This document shows, piece by piece, positions 52,721 through 61,954 of a DNA stretch of 64,000 nt. Both the position numbers and the translations under genes were made by a program. Numbering within the stretch: position 1 is the stretch's first letter; the number at the start of each line of letters is the position of its first letter. Origin of the DNA: Levilactobacillus fuyuanensis (GTDB lineage Bacteria > Bacillota > Bacilli > Lactobacillales > Lactobacillaceae); contig NZ_RHNZ01000004.1 in NCBI RefSeq assembly GCF_003946395.1, forward strand, positions 145,006 through 209,005. The letters are read 5' to 3'. Under the pieces are notes generated by a model. The model made no database searches. It saw only the letters and a list, made by a program, of their open reading frames with translations, and was not told the DNA's origin.

Positions 52721-54124
52721 TTAATCATTTAAGTTGTAACGTAACTTCATGTGTTCAGAACCAAACGTCACCATGTCACCCAGTAACTTCGTTTGACGGG
52801 TGAAGGATTCGTCGGAAAGCTTTTCGTTGGCTTCCTTCAGGATCTTGGTGTCGGCACCGTCAACGATAGCAGCATCCGTTTCGTGTTGGATCTTCCGGTA
52901 AGCGGCCATGGCTTCCAGGGCGAAGGTGTTACGGAAGTCTTCGTAAAGGCTGTAGTCCGTGTCACCCAGCAATGCCGTGGTGCAGCTCAACCAGTACATG
53001 TGGTTCATGTTGAAGGTTCCGTCAGCATCTTTGTAAGCAGCTGGCGTATCGTCAACGTTGGCGTAGAATGGGACAACCGTATTGAACGTGTTGGCACCAA
53101 AGGCTAACCAGTGAATCCCGGCGATGCTGTCGGGCACATTGTTTCTGATTTGTAAGATGTGCACATCGTGGTTCCGGTTGATCCCAATTGGGCGGAACAA
53201 TGTCTTGTCATCTTCTGAACCGTGACCGTAGACATCGTACTTTGTGTTTTCGAAGTGAGAGCTCAGGACAAATTTAACATCGTCGATTGAGATCTTACGG
53301 TTGGCGTGGCAGATGAATGGTAAGTCTTGGTCCTGAGGATCTTGTTCGATTTCAGGATTGAAGTACTTCTGGCCGAACCAAGCACGGGGGTTGTTGTAGA
53401 CCGTGTCCTTGATGGAAGCACTGCCGAAGATGTGACGCAGGTTAACTTGGTCGAAGTCGGGGTTCAGGTTATACTTGGCGATCAAGTCTTCCAAGTCATC
53501 TGAAGCCAACGTGTCTTCGGCGCTAAAGTCAAAGTCGTCAATGTTCATGCGATTAGGAGCAACCACGTAGGCGTCGTCTGGAATCCGCTTAGCAGCCCAG
53601 TGATGCCCACCGATGGTTTCTAACCACCAGATTTCGTTGTTGTCGGAGAAGGCGATCCCATTTGGTTCGTAGGTCCCGAATTCTTCCAACAAGCTCCCTA
53701 AACGCTTCACACCATCGCGAGCGCTGTGGATGTATGGTAAGACCAACGTTACCAGGTCTTCTTCACCGATCCCGCCGTCAACGTAAGGGTCGATTCCCAA
53801 TACGCGAGAGTTCGTAGTAATGGTTTCCGTAGCGGACATCGCAATGTTTTCACTGTTGATGCCGGCTGCTGGCCAGATACCATTGGTTAAGATGGAGTTA
53901 GGAATTGAGGTGTAACGCAGTGGGTTGTCAGGTAACTTGATTTGCACACCGCTGATCACCGCTTGGTAATCGCGAGGTTGGTCGTCAGGGTTGACCACAA
54001 CGAACCGTTCTGGGTCAAGGGCTTCGTGGCCGTCATCGTTCCGTGAAATGATGGTGGAGCCGTCTAAGGAAGCCTTTTTCCCTACTAAAATCGTGGTACA
54101 TGAACCTTTAATTCTCTTCGTCAT
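52721..54124 (-). CDS. pepD: C69-family dipeptidase
   Basis: This 467-residue Ntn-type dipeptidase (PepD/PepDA of lactobacilli) hydrolyses dipeptides left by Opp uptake and PepN. The nucleophile is probably Cys9 ([20 protein letters not shown]), preceded by an unusually long basic leader MTKRIKGS; relatives start with MxxC. The conserved [16 protein letters not shown] follows. The start is the ATG at 54124, which has AAAGGAG upstream; the open frame extends nine codons further without a site. The DNA has C-ending codon bias like pepN. Confidence 0.92.
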   Translation of the reverse strand: MTKRIKGSCTTILVGKKASLDGSTIISRNDDGHEALDPERFVVVNPDDQPRDYQAVISGVQIKLPDNPLRYTSIPNSILTNGIWPAAGINSENIAMSATETITTNSRVLGIDPYVDGGIGEEDLVTLVLPYIHSARDGVKRLGSLLEEFGTYEPNGIAFSDNNEIWWLETIGGHHWAAKRIPDDAYVVAPNRMNIDDFDFSAEDTLASDDLEDLIAKYNLNPDFDQVNLRHIFGSASIKDTVYNNPRAWFGQKYFNPEIEQDPQDQDLPFICHANRKISIDDVKFVLSSHFENTKYDVYGHGSEDDKTLFRPIGINRNHDVHILQIRNNVPDSIAGIHWLAFGANTFNTVVPFYANVDDTPAAYKDADGTFNMNHMYWLSCTTALLGDTDYSLYEDFRNTFALEAMAAYRKIQHETDAAIVDGADTKILKEANEKLSDESFTRQTKLLGDMVTFGSEHMKLRYNLND

Positions 54125-54186
54125 GAATACAGCACTCCTTTTAAAAAACATTATAGCATTGATGGCATGAGCGTTGAAGTGGTTGG

Positions 54187-54948
54187 TCAGTCTTCGGGCG
54201 TTTTTGTGGACTCTTGTTCAGTCTTTTGTGAGCCGGTGAGGAGTCGCTGCAGTTCGGCGTTTTGTTGTTCGATGGTCTTGAGTTGTTTGGTTAATTGCTG
54301 ATATTGGTTGGTTTCACCGCGATTGGCAAAGTAAGTCGTGATGGTACTGGTCAGCGCTCCGATAAAGCCGATGCCGACTAGCATGAGAAGACTCGCCGCA
54401 AATTTACCGATGGTTGTGTGGGGCGCAATGTCACCGTACCCCACGGTAGAGGCGGTCGCAATCGCCCACCAGAAGGCCTCGCCCCACGAGACGTGTTCCG
54501 CATACGCGTATAGGGTGGCCGCCAGAATCAAAATGGCCAGACTAGCCCATACCAAGTAGATGAAGCCGTTGGTCTTTAAGAACTGACGAAGCGGCTTCCG
54601 CAAGCGGCCAATGAAGCCGACCAGACGGACGAATCGAAATAGCCGGGTCAACCGAAGCAAGCGCGTCAGTCGGGCCAGTCGGAAGAGGCTGAATAGACTA
54701 GTTAGTGGGAGAATAGCAATCAAATCGAAGATGTTGTGGCGGAAGAAGTCCCATTTCTTCGGCGCACGGAAGAATCGCACCCAGTAGTCAATCGTAAACA
54801 GCACCAAAATGCCATCGTCCATCACGGACCACGGCAGGGCAGAAATCGTAATCAGACTGGAGAAATCGAGGATTGCGAGGCCAATCGACCACAGTGCGAG
54901 GACGATGACCACGCCATTGTAAAGTTTTAGTTGCCAAGTCATAGCCAT
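54187..54948 (-). CDS. Voltage-gated-type potassium channel
   Basis: This ~253-residue six-helix ion channel has an arginine-rich S4-like helix ([19 protein letters not shown], about 90-108) and the selectivity filter TVGYGD (168-173) between S5 and S6. A C-terminal coiled coil (about 215-245) probably promotes tetramer assembly. It mediates K+ flux and membrane potential control. The ATG at 54948 follows AAAGGTG. It is a single gene. Confidence 0.92.
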   Translation of the reverse strand: MAMTWQLKLYNGVVIVLALWSIGLAILDFSSLITISALPWSVMDDGILVLFTIDYWVRFFRAPKKWDFFRHNIFDLIAILPLTSLFSLFRLARLTRLLRLTRLFRFVRLVGFIGRLRKPLRQFLKTNGFIYLVWASLAILILAATLYAYAEHVSWGEAFWWAIATASTVGYGDIAPHTTIGKFAASLLMLVGIGFIGALTSTITTYFANRGETNQYQQLTKQLKTIEQQNAELQRLLTGSQKTEQESTKTPED

Positions 54949-55154
54949 GCACACCTTTCTAATCTTGTCGGTTTAGACGCTGTTTCCATTGCGATAACTG
55001 TATGATTGCGGTATAAGCGTTGTTATGTAGAGTATCCCATGATTAAGGGACGTGATGGTGTGTGGGAGACTTGGTAGTGGAGGTGGCTTAACTAGAAAAA
55101 GGACCAGCCGCAGTAACGACTGGTCCCAATAAATAGTCATGTAAAGGTAAATAG

Positions 55155-56519
55155 CTAGGCTTCTAACTGAACAGTTTCTTCCTCTGTATCAGGTGCCAAC
55201 AGTGGCAAGAGATTCGTCATAATCCCTCGAACTGGTGTTGAGAAGGTAGCCATCAGTTCGGCTAGGTCATCAGCTGTCAGGTGTCGCGTAATGGCCATGG
55301 TCAGCACGTTTGCCAGGGCAGGGGCAGCCATGCCAAAGATATCAGCGCCGACAAAGCGAGAGGCGGTATCCAAAACGATCGTCACTTCAGCATCTGTCTT
55401 GTGATTCCCTTTAATGCCAGCCATTTTGCCATAAGGCAACCGGATAGTTTGATAGTCAGGATTTCCCGCGGCCTCGGCGGCACTGATACCGACCCGTGCG
55501 ATACGAGGGAAGGTAAATAAAATATTGGGGATGACGGGGTAACTGATTGGTGCGGTATCGCCCAGAATTTGATTGGCAATGTAGGTGGATTCGAAGGCTG
55601 ACGTTGCGGGTGTCGACGTCACGTTCTTGGCCACCACCTCGCCGCTGGCATAGATATTACGTCCGTTGGCCCGCAGGTGATCGTCAACAATAATGCCATC
55701 GTCGCTAGTGTAAATACCGGCGTTTTCCAGCCCGAGCATCCGCATATTGGGTTCGCGACCCGTTTCAGCTAGCACGAAATCACTGGGGACGGTCAGGCCG
55801 CTTTGTGTTGTAACGACGTAACCCGTTGCCGTCTCGTCAACGTCACGGACGGGTTCACGGAAACGAATGTCGGCACCAGCTTGCTGTAAGCCAACCAATA
55901 GCTTCGTGACATAACGGGGCTCGAAGTCCTTAGCTGCCCGTGCGCCGTGGGTCAAAATGGTGACCTGGGTGCCGAGTCGTTGGGCCAAAGAGGCGAGCTC
56001 AAGGGCAACGACACCAGCACCAATGATAGCTAGTCGACTGGGCAGTTGCTTCAGATCCAGGAAGTCTTGACTGTTGTGGAGATATTCCTTCCCTGTAATC
56101 CGTGGTAGCGTGGCGTGTTGGCCGGTTCCTAAGACGATATTTTCAGCGAAAATGTGTTGGCTACCGATTTGAATCATGTGATTGCCCATCAGGATACCAG
56201 TACCGTGAGTAAGAGTGATGTCGTATTTATTGAAAAGTGTCGTCAGTTGATTGGCTTGGGCATCATTGGTATGTTGCCGATAGGCCGTGACATCTGCCCA
56301 CGTGAAGTTGGTATTATCACTGGCCATGTCTTGGGCGTGGGCCGTCAGCGCAGTGGTTCCGTCCCACACGGGAGTGGCTTCGTGGTTACCGGTGATTGGG
56401 GTGCCGCCAATACGGTCCTTTTCAATCAGAACCACTGACTTGCCAGCCTTCCGTAAAGCGATAGCGGCGTGCCAGTTGGCGTGGCCACTTCCAATAAATG
56501 CGACATCGTAATGCATCAT
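55155..56519 (-). CDS. FAD-dependent pyridine nucleotide oxidoreductase lacking redox cysteines
   Basis: This 454-residue protein has the glutathione/lipoamide reductase fold. The FAD motif is GSGHANWHAA (10-19), the NAD(P) motif is IGAGVVALELA (about 166-176), the second FAD motif is NIYASGEV, and there is a C-terminal dimerisation domain. The disulfide site GGTCxxxxxC is GGTPITGNH, so Pro41 and His46 stand where the two cysteines belong. The C-terminal His-Pro-Thr...Glu is FSTPVRG. It therefore cannot be a normal disulfide reductase; an NAD(P)H oxidase or quinone-type reductase is possible. It lies 73 bases after an OhrR-type regulator. Confidence 0.87.
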   Translation of the reverse strand: MMHYDVAFIGSGHANWHAAIALRKAGKSVVLIEKDRIGGTPITGNHEATPVWDGTTALTAHAQDMASDNTNFTWADVTAYRQHTNDAQANQLTTLFNKYDITLTHGTGILMGNHMIQIGSQHIFAENIVLGTGQHATLPRITGKEYLHNSQDFLDLKQLPSRLAIIGAGVVALELASLAQRLGTQVTILTHGARAAKDFEPRYVTKLLVGLQQAGADIRFREPVRDVDETATGYVVTTQSGLTVPSDFVLAETGREPNMRMLGLENAGIYTSDDGIIVDDHLRANGRNIYASGEVVAKNVTSTPATSAFESTYIANQILGDTAPISYPVIPNILFTFPRIARVGISAAEAAGNPDYQTIRLPYGKMAGIKGNHKTDAEVTIVLDTASRFVGADIFGMAAPALANVLTMAITRHLTADDLAELMATFSTPVRGIMTNLLPLLAPDTEEETVQLEA

Positions 56520-56591
56520 AAAAATAAGTTACCTCTTTCTTTTTCCTAAAGTGTCAAGTAAATAATCGTGCACGACTGATTGCTGATAGAA

Positions 56592-57035
56592 TTAATAATC
56601 TAGCAATTTTTCAAGGACCTTAATCAGTTCCTTGTTCTGTTTCAACGTGCTTTGGTAGAGTTCTGGATCGATATTCTGCTGGGTGATGCACAGGCGGATC
56701 GCTTGAAAAATAGCGGTCTTACTCGTTCTCCCTTTTTCCGTGAGTTGGATAATCAATTGACGATGGTCCGAAGCGCCAAGCTGGCGAATCAGCCACCCTT
56801 TATTTTCCATCCGCTTCAGGAGCGGTGTCAGGGTGTTACTCCCAAAGTCTAACTGTTCACCTAATGCGTGGAGGGGCTGGCGATCCTCTTCCCACAGCGC
56901 CAAAAGCACCAAGTATTGGGGATAAGTCAGCGCAAACGGTTGGAGTGCTTGCTGATAGAACTTGGTGAATAGGCGACTTGTGTGGTACACCGAAAAGCAG
57001 AGCTGATTAGCCAGGGTCATGTCTGAGTCTTCCAC
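56592..57035 (-). CDS. ohrR: OhrR-type MarR-family redox regulator
   Basis: This 147-residue winged-helix repressor has Cys13 in NQLCFSVYHTSR. This corresponds to the peroxide-sensing cysteine of OhrR, which is oxidised by organic hydroperoxides and releases DNA. The recognition region GSNTLTPLLKRMENKGWLIR and the wing with DHRQLIIQLT match OhrR. The GTG at 57035 follows GGAGGAACC; an upstream TTG lies in that site. It is co-oriented with the FAD oxidoreductase, its likely target along with itself. No ohr gene is adjacent. Confidence 0.87.
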   Translation of the reverse strand: MEDSDMTLANQLCFSVYHTSRLFTKFYQQALQPFALTYPQYLVLLALWEEDRQPLHALGEQLDFGSNTLTPLLKRMENKGWLIRQLGASDHRQLIIQLTEKGRTSKTAIFQAIRLCITQQNIDPELYQSTLKQNKELIKVLEKLLDY

Positions 57036-57073
57036 GATTGGTTCCTCCAATTCGGTTGCGTACGATTTAATTT

Positions 57074-57102
57074 ACTATAATCGAATATGTGCTGGCTGTC
57101 AA
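57074..57102 (-). promoter_or_regulatory. Promoter of the OhrR-type gene
   Basis: On the minus strand, a perfect -35 TTGACA (57097-57102), a 17-base spacer and -10 TATAGT (57074-57079). An AT-rich near-palindrome around the -10 could be the repressor site. Confidence 0.82.
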
Positions 57103-57150
57103 CTATTTCAGGGTAATTTGTGAAAAAAAGCTGTTCGGCCATCCGTTCGG

Positions 57151-57179
57151 TTGTATCGGGTCGGGTTTGCCAGTAGAAT
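57151..57179 (+). promoter_or_regulatory. Promoter of recQ
   Basis: -35 TTGTAT (57151-57156), a 17-base spacer and -10 TAGAAT (57174-57179), 30 bases before the ATG. It is back-to-back with the regulator promoter. Confidence 0.65.
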
Positions 57180-57209
57180 AGAAGCATTGAGAAGAAGGAG
57201 TAAGCATTG

Positions 57210-58991
57210 ATGGACTTAGCGGCAGCGCAACACATTTTAAAAACCACGTTCGGGTACGATGACTTTCGGCCCGGGCAGCAGGCGATCATTGAGCACGTCA
57301 TGGCGGGGGAGAACAGTCTTGCCATTATGCCCACGGGTGGTGGGAAGTCCCTGTGTTATCAAATTCCCGCGCTGATGTTCGACGGCATTACGGTTGTGGT
57401 GTCGCCACTGATCTCCTTAATGAAGGATCAGGTCGATGCGTTAAATGACAGCGGGGTTCCGGCCACATTTATCAACAGTTCGGTGGACTGGCCGGATATT
57501 CAAGAACGGTTGGCTGGGCTGCACAACGGGGCGTATAAATTACTTTATGTGGCACCAGAGCGGTTGGATTCGGCCGCGTTCCTGCAGGCGTTGGGCCAGT
57601 TACCAGTCGATTTACTGGCAGTTGATGAGGCCCACTGTATTTCACAGTGGGGTCACGACTTTCGGCCGAGTTATTTGGCACTGAGTACGGCCATCGAACA
57701 ATTGCCGACGCAGCCCCAAGTCTTGGCGCTGACGGCGACAGCTACCGAACAGGTGGCAGCCGATATTTGTCAGCAGTTGCGGATTGACCCACAGAATGAG
57801 GTTAATACCGGATTTGCTCGCGATAATTTGGATTTGACGGTGGTCAAGGATCAGGATACCGACCGCTTTATCTTGGACTACTTGAAGGTCAATCAAGGCG
57901 AAACGGGCATCATCTATGCCAGTACGCGTAAGGAAGTCACGCGATTGACGACCTTGCTGACCCGGCATCACGTCAAAGCGGCCGCGTACCACGCTGGTCT
58001 GAGTGATGACGAGCGGCGGGCAAATCAGGAAGATTTCCTGTACGATCGGATTCAGGTGATGGTTGCGACCAACGCCTTTGGAATGGGGATCGACAAGAGT
58101 AACGTGCGCTTCGTGATCCACGCGCAGGTACCCGGCACGTTGGAAGCCTACTACCAGGAAGCTGGTCGGGCCGGTCGGGATGGTTTGCCGAGTGAAGCCA
58201 TTCTGTTGTACCGTGCGCAAGATCTTCAGATTCAACATTTCTTCATTGATCAATCCGAGCGTGATGAAAGCAATAAGCAACGGGAATACCAGAAGCTACA
58301 GGTGATGAGCCAATACGCCAACACGCAGGGCTGCCTACAGCAGTTCATCCTTGCCTACTTTGGTGAGGACTCCGAACCGTGTGGCCGTTGCAGTAATTGC
58401 CGTGATGATCGCGAAGCCCAAGATATTACGGTGTCGGCGCAAAAGGTTTTATCCTGTGTCGTCCGGCTACGGTCGCGGTTTGGCAAAGGAATCGTGGCCC
58501 AGGTCTTAACGGGCGCGCACAATCAACGTGTGCGGGATAACCATTTGGAAGAGTTGTCGACCTACGGCATTATGAATGGCCAACGCCAGAAGAGCGTTGG
58601 CGAGCTAATTGACTTTCTAACCGCAGCGGGCTATTTGCAAAGTATCGGTGGGCAGTACCCAACTCTGGCGATTACGCAAGAGGGGGCGAGCGTGTTGAAG
58701 GGGGAGACCCAGGTCTTCCGAAAGATGGCACGCAAGGCCAAGCGACTGGCACCCGTCGACGATGAACTCTTCGGCAAATTGCGGGAGTTGCGGCATCAGC
58801 TGGCAGAAGACCAACACGTGCCCCCGTTTGTGATCTTCTCGGACCGGTCGTTACACGGCATGTGCGAGGTACTGCCCCAGGACGACGAGGCCTTCCTGTC
58901 GGTCAAGGGTGTGGGCCAGAGCAAGTTGGAGAAGTATGGTGAAGCCTTCATGGCCATTATTCGTGAGGACCAGGCAGCGGCTAAAGCATAG
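57210..58991 (+). CDS. recQ: ATP-dependent DNA helicase RecQ
   Basis: This 593-residue 3'-5' DNA helicase acts in recombination repair. It has Walker A PTGGGKS (41-47), DEAH box AVDEAHCISQWGHDFRPSY, an aromatic-rich loop and helicase C domain. The RQC zinc site is Cys-rich (CLQQFILAYFG to CGRCSNC). The C-terminal HRDC domain (about 515-590) has FVIFSDRSLHGM. I take the ATG at 57210; a TTG directly before it is also possible with AAGGAG. A deleted structured element follows. Confidence 0.95.
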   Translation: MDLAAAQHILKTTFGYDDFRPGQQAIIEHVMAGENSLAIMPTGGGKSLCYQIPALMFDGITVVVSPLISLMKDQVDALNDSGVPATFINSSVDWPDIQERLAGLHNGAYKLLYVAPERLDSAAFLQALGQLPVDLLAVDEAHCISQWGHDFRPSYLALSTAIEQLPTQPQVLALTATATEQVAADICQQLRIDPQNEVNTGFARDNLDLTVVKDQDTDRFILDYLKVNQGETGIIYASTRKEVTRLTTLLTRHHVKAAAYHAGLSDDERRANQEDFLYDRIQVMVATNAFGMGIDKSNVRFVIHAQVPGTLEAYYQEAGRAGRDGLPSEAILLYRAQDLQIQHFFIDQSERDESNKQREYQKLQVMSQYANTQGCLQQFILAYFGEDSEPCGRCSNCRDDREAQDITVSAQKVLSCVVRLRSRFGKGIVAQVLTGAHNQRVRDNHLEELSTYGIMNGQRQKSVGELIDFLTAAGYLQSIGGQYPTLAITQEGASVLKGETQVFRKMARKAKRLAPVDDELFGKLRELRHQLAEDQHVPPFVIFSDRSLHGMCEVLPQDDEAFLSVKGVGQSKLEKYGEAFMAIIREDQAAAKA

Positions 58992-59008
58992 CGTGTCGCC
59001 CATGTGCC

Positions 59009-59037
59009 TACGCCTGTCAGGAATTCCACCTGCGGCT
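59009..59037 (+). repeat. Remnant of a subfamily A structured element
   Basis: CGCCTGTCAGGAATTCCACC followed by TGCGGCT joins the first ~24 bases of a subfamily A core to its last few bases. The three hairpins are missing, as if removed by one internal deletion. It lies in sense 18 bases after recQ, the usual position. Confidence 0.65.
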
Positions 59038-59217
59038 AAATAAGCTTGATGAATTTAGTCGATGCGAGTCCCAATCCATGATGATAATTAAGCGATTTTG
59101 AAGTGACGCGATGAACGCCGCTTTTTTAATGCCTGCAGGTCCTCTGGCGACTTGGGTACTGACATCAGATGGTAGGTGTCATGTGAAGATGAGGAAAACG
59201 TGTCGATTTAGGTAATG

Positions 59218-59443
59218 TTTGGGCTAAAGCTGGCTTAGTCGGAGGAGGCCGGGGGTGTAGCCAGCCGTGGCGATGGCGTTAGCACGGGCGATTGTTTCTT
59301 CCCGTGCTTAGGCCATGGGACGACCTTGAAGACTCGCGGTTTGGGCGAGGTTTCAAGTCGAGGTAAAAGACCGCTTTTTGGCTTTTACCGTTCCCCACAG
59401 CGGCGGAACTCCCGGCAGCCGCAGACGACAATTTTAGCCCAAA
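59218..59443 (-). repeat. Structured intergenic element, subfamily A, copy A12
   Basis: The core is 59238-59427. TTTGGGCTAAA (59218-59228) and TTTAGCCCAAA (59433-59443) form a perfect 11-bp inverted repeat specific to this copy. Hairpin 3 (minus strand) is ATGGCCTAAGCACGGG/CCCGTGCTAACGCCAT, a paired variant. No minus-strand gene ends here; it lies upstream of the UvrA-like gene in antisense. Confidence 0.85.
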
Positions 59444-59535
59444 AATTTGCGAGTCTACATGCTTGGGTCGGTCAGAGCGCTATGGTAATCTTAAAGGCAC
59501 TGTGTTGCTCAAGTCTAGCAGAGGAGGGTTCTGCC

Positions 59536-61779
59536 ATGTCTGATCCAAATTTCATTGAAATTGTGAATGACCGTGAGAATAATCTGCAAAATATTAGTCT
59601 CAGGATTCCCAAGAATCGCCTGACCGTCTTCACTGGGGTCTCCGGTTCCGGGAAGTCCTCCATCGTTTTCGACACGATTGCCCAGGAGGCCGGGCGTCAG
59701 TTGAATAGTACATATGATAGTTTTACGCGGACCTTTCTACCAAATTATCGGCGCCCAGATGTTGATGAGGTGCGCAACCTCTCGACTGCTATCGTGATCG
59801 ATCAAAAGCCGCTGGGTGGAAATGCACGCTCAACCCTAGGAACGGTCAGCGATATTAGTCCCTTGTTGCGAATCTTGTTCTCACGTTTTGGCACGCCCCA
59901 TTATGGCACGGCCAGCAATGCCTTTTCTTTCAATGATCCGGCCGGTATGTGTCCGACCTGTGAGGGGATTGGGAAGACTTACGTTGTCAAACGCGAGGCG
60001 ATTCTAGATCCAGAGAAGTCGCTCAACGATGGCGCCATCTTATTGCCCGGCTATGGCCCACAGACATTTCTGTTTCAAACGTTGGTAGCGACCGACTGGT
60101 TTGATTTGGATCAAGCGGTTAAGGCATTTTCACCTGAGAAGTTAGCCCAATTGTTGAATGGCGAACAGCCGGTGCGGGTCAATTATAAGGATTCAGTTTT
60201 TAATGTGAAATTTGAAGGCTTGGAGCGGCTGTTCTATCGGCAGAACTTGAAGGTTGGCAAGGGAATCAGTGAGGGTGCGCGAAAGAAGATTGAGAAGTTT
60301 GCGACCATGAGTCCTTGCCCGGATTGTCACGGCACCCGGTTTAATTCCGAGGTGCTAGCCGTGAAGATCAAGGGGTATAGCCTCTACGACCTGACTGCCA
60401 TGCAGCTGACAGAGTTACGAACGACACTGGCCGAATTCAATGATCCCCGTATGGCAAACTTGATTGACAGTATTCAGGAACGGGTCGCAGGTCTAATCAA
60501 CGTGGGTCTCGACTACCTCAGCCTGACGCGGGAGACGACCACGCTTTCTGGTGGCGAATCGCAGCGGGTCAAGACGGTCAAGTATCTGGCAAATAGCCTG
60601 ACAAACCTACTATATATTTTGGATGAGCCCAGCACGGGATTGCACCCTAGAGATGTCCATCGTCTCAACGACCTGCTCATTAAGTTGCGGCAGAAGGGCA
60701 ACACGGTACTAGTGGTTGAGCATGACCCGGACGTGATTCAGGTGGCAGACTATGTGGTGGACGTCGGGCCACACGCTGGGATTCACGGCGGGCAGATTAC
60801 CTTTACGGGGACGTATCCAGAGCTATTGAAATCTGATACGCTGACGGCGAAATATCTGAACCGGCATTTAGCCATCAAGGATGCGCCGCGATTGCCGGAG
60901 AAATTCATCACGAGTGAGCCGAGCCGCCGACATAACTTAAAAGATGCCGTTCTGAAGATTCCAGCTGGGCTATTTACCGTGGTCACGGGGGTGGCAGGGT
61001 CCGGCAAGAGTACCTTGGTCGAACAGGTCTTTGCTAAGGAGCATCCAGAAGCCATTCGGATCGATCAACGGGCACTGCACGCCAACAGTCGTTCCAATCC
61101 GGCCACTTATATGGGAGTGCTCAATGACATTCGTAAGTTGTTGGCGACAGAGAATGGCGTTAGCGACAGTCTGTTCAGTGCCAACTCTAAGGGGGCGTGC
61201 CCGCAGTGTGGTGGTAAGGGTGTCGTGGAGCTGAATCTATCCTTCATGGAAAACGCGACAGTCGAATGTTCACTGTGCCACGGGGGACGGTTTGATCCAC
61301 AAGTACTGACATACCAGTTTCAGAATAAGAATATTGTCGAGATTATGGCGATGACAATTGAAGAAGCCACGGCTTTCTTTGCTGGAACCAAGGTTGTCAA
61401 TAAGCTCAAGAGCTTACTGACCGTGGGACTATCGTACTTGGCATTGGGTCAGCCACTAAGTACATTGTCCGGCGGTGAGGGGCAACGTTTGAAGATTGCC
61501 AAGGAATTACAGAAGCGTGGAAATATTTATATCCTTGACGAACCCACAACTGGGTTGCATCCTTCGGACATGACGGTAATCATCCAAATTATCAATGATT
61601 TAGTGGACAAAGGAAACACAGTGATTGTGATTGAACATAACCTGGATGTTATGCGGAGTGCCGATTGGCTGATTGATATTGGTCCGGATGGGGGAGCCAA
61701 TGGTGGTGAGGTCCTATATGCCGGACCGGTCGCCGGGGTACGGGATATTCCGCGTTCGGTAACGGGGCAGTACCTTTAA
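59536..61779 (+). CDS. Short UvrA-like ABC ATPase
   Basis: This 747-residue UvrA paralog is about 200 residues shorter than the repair protein. It lacks much of the UvrB-binding insert, as in the drug-resistance UvrA-like subgroup. It has two ATPase modules, with Walker A GVSGSGKSS (34-42) and GVAGSGKST, and signatures LSGGESQR and LSGGEGQR. It has zinc-type pairs CPTCEGIG, CPDCHGTR, CPQCGGKG and CSLCHGGR. The ATG at 59536 follows AGAGGAGGG; the frame upstream runs through the structured element and is not coding. It may protect DNA from intercalators (family-based inference). Confidence 0.88.
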   Translation: MSDPNFIEIVNDRENNLQNISLRIPKNRLTVFTGVSGSGKSSIVFDTIAQEAGRQLNSTYDSFTRTFLPNYRRPDVDEVRNLSTAIVIDQKPLGGNARSTLGTVSDISPLLRILFSRFGTPHYGTASNAFSFNDPAGMCPTCEGIGKTYVVKREAILDPEKSLNDGAILLPGYGPQTFLFQTLVATDWFDLDQAVKAFSPEKLAQLLNGEQPVRVNYKDSVFNVKFEGLERLFYRQNLKVGKGISEGARKKIEKFATMSPCPDCHGTRFNSEVLAVKIKGYSLYDLTAMQLTELRTTLAEFNDPRMANLIDSIQERVAGLINVGLDYLSLTRETTTLSGGESQRVKTVKYLANSLTNLLYILDEPSTGLHPRDVHRLNDLLIKLRQKGNTVLVVEHDPDVIQVADYVVDVGPHAGIHGGQITFTGTYPELLKSDTLTAKYLNRHLAIKDAPRLPEKFITSEPSRRHNLKDAVLKIPAGLFTVVTGVAGSGKSTLVEQVFAKEHPEAIRIDQRALHANSRSNPATYMGVLNDIRKLLATENGVSDSLFSANSKGACPQCGGKGVVELNLSFMENATVECSLCHGGRFDPQVLTYQFQNKNIVEIMAMTIEEATAFFAGTKVVNKLKSLLTVGLSYLALGQPLSTLSGGEGQRLKIAKELQKRGNIYILDEPTTGLHPSDMTVIIQIINDLVDKGNTVIVIEHNLDVMRSADWLIDIGPDGGANGGEVLYAGPVAGVRDIPRSVTGQYL

Positions 61780-61800
61780 AAATAAATCAAATAAATTTAG

Positions 61801-61833
61801 GCGGTCAGTCCTTCCCGGGCTAGCCGCTTTTTT
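61801..61833 (+). terminator. Terminator of the UvrA-like gene
   Basis: GCGGTCAGTCC faces GGGCTAGCCGC with ten of eleven pairs (including G-U), followed by six T. Confidence 0.88.
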
Positions 61834-61890
61834 GAGGCAATTATTTGTCCGGATGAATATAGAATTACGCCAAATTGGCGGATGAATGCA

Positions 61891-61919
61891 TTGTAATCGC
61901 TTACACGGTGTGCTAATAT
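61891..61919 (+). promoter_or_regulatory. Promoter with CcpA cre site
   Basis: -35 TTGTAA (61891-61896), a 17-base spacer and -10 TAATAT (61914-61919). TGTAATCGCTTACA (61892-61905) is a full match to the catabolite-responsive element consensus and covers the -35, so CcpA should repress the acetyltransferase when glucose is present. Confidence 0.82.
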
Positions 61920-61954
61920 TATTCTCATAAATTACTGTGAAGGACTGACCACTG

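Noticed and set aside
101..59427. Elements as a CRISPR array or insertion sequences
   Set aside because: The copies are dispersed, ~190 bp, structured, without spacers, transposase or direct target duplications.
101..59427. Elements as ordinary rho-independent terminators
   Set aside because: There is no T tract after the closing stem, and separate terminators lie before or after several copies.
101..59427. Elements as the GOLLD large RNA known from Lactobacillus
   Set aside because: GOLLD is several times longer and usually single copy near phage genes; size and copy number do not fit.
59326..59535. 70-codon N-terminal extension of the UvrA-like protein
   Set aside because: It reads through structured element A12; the ATG at 59536 has AGAGGAGGG and gives the family N-terminus.
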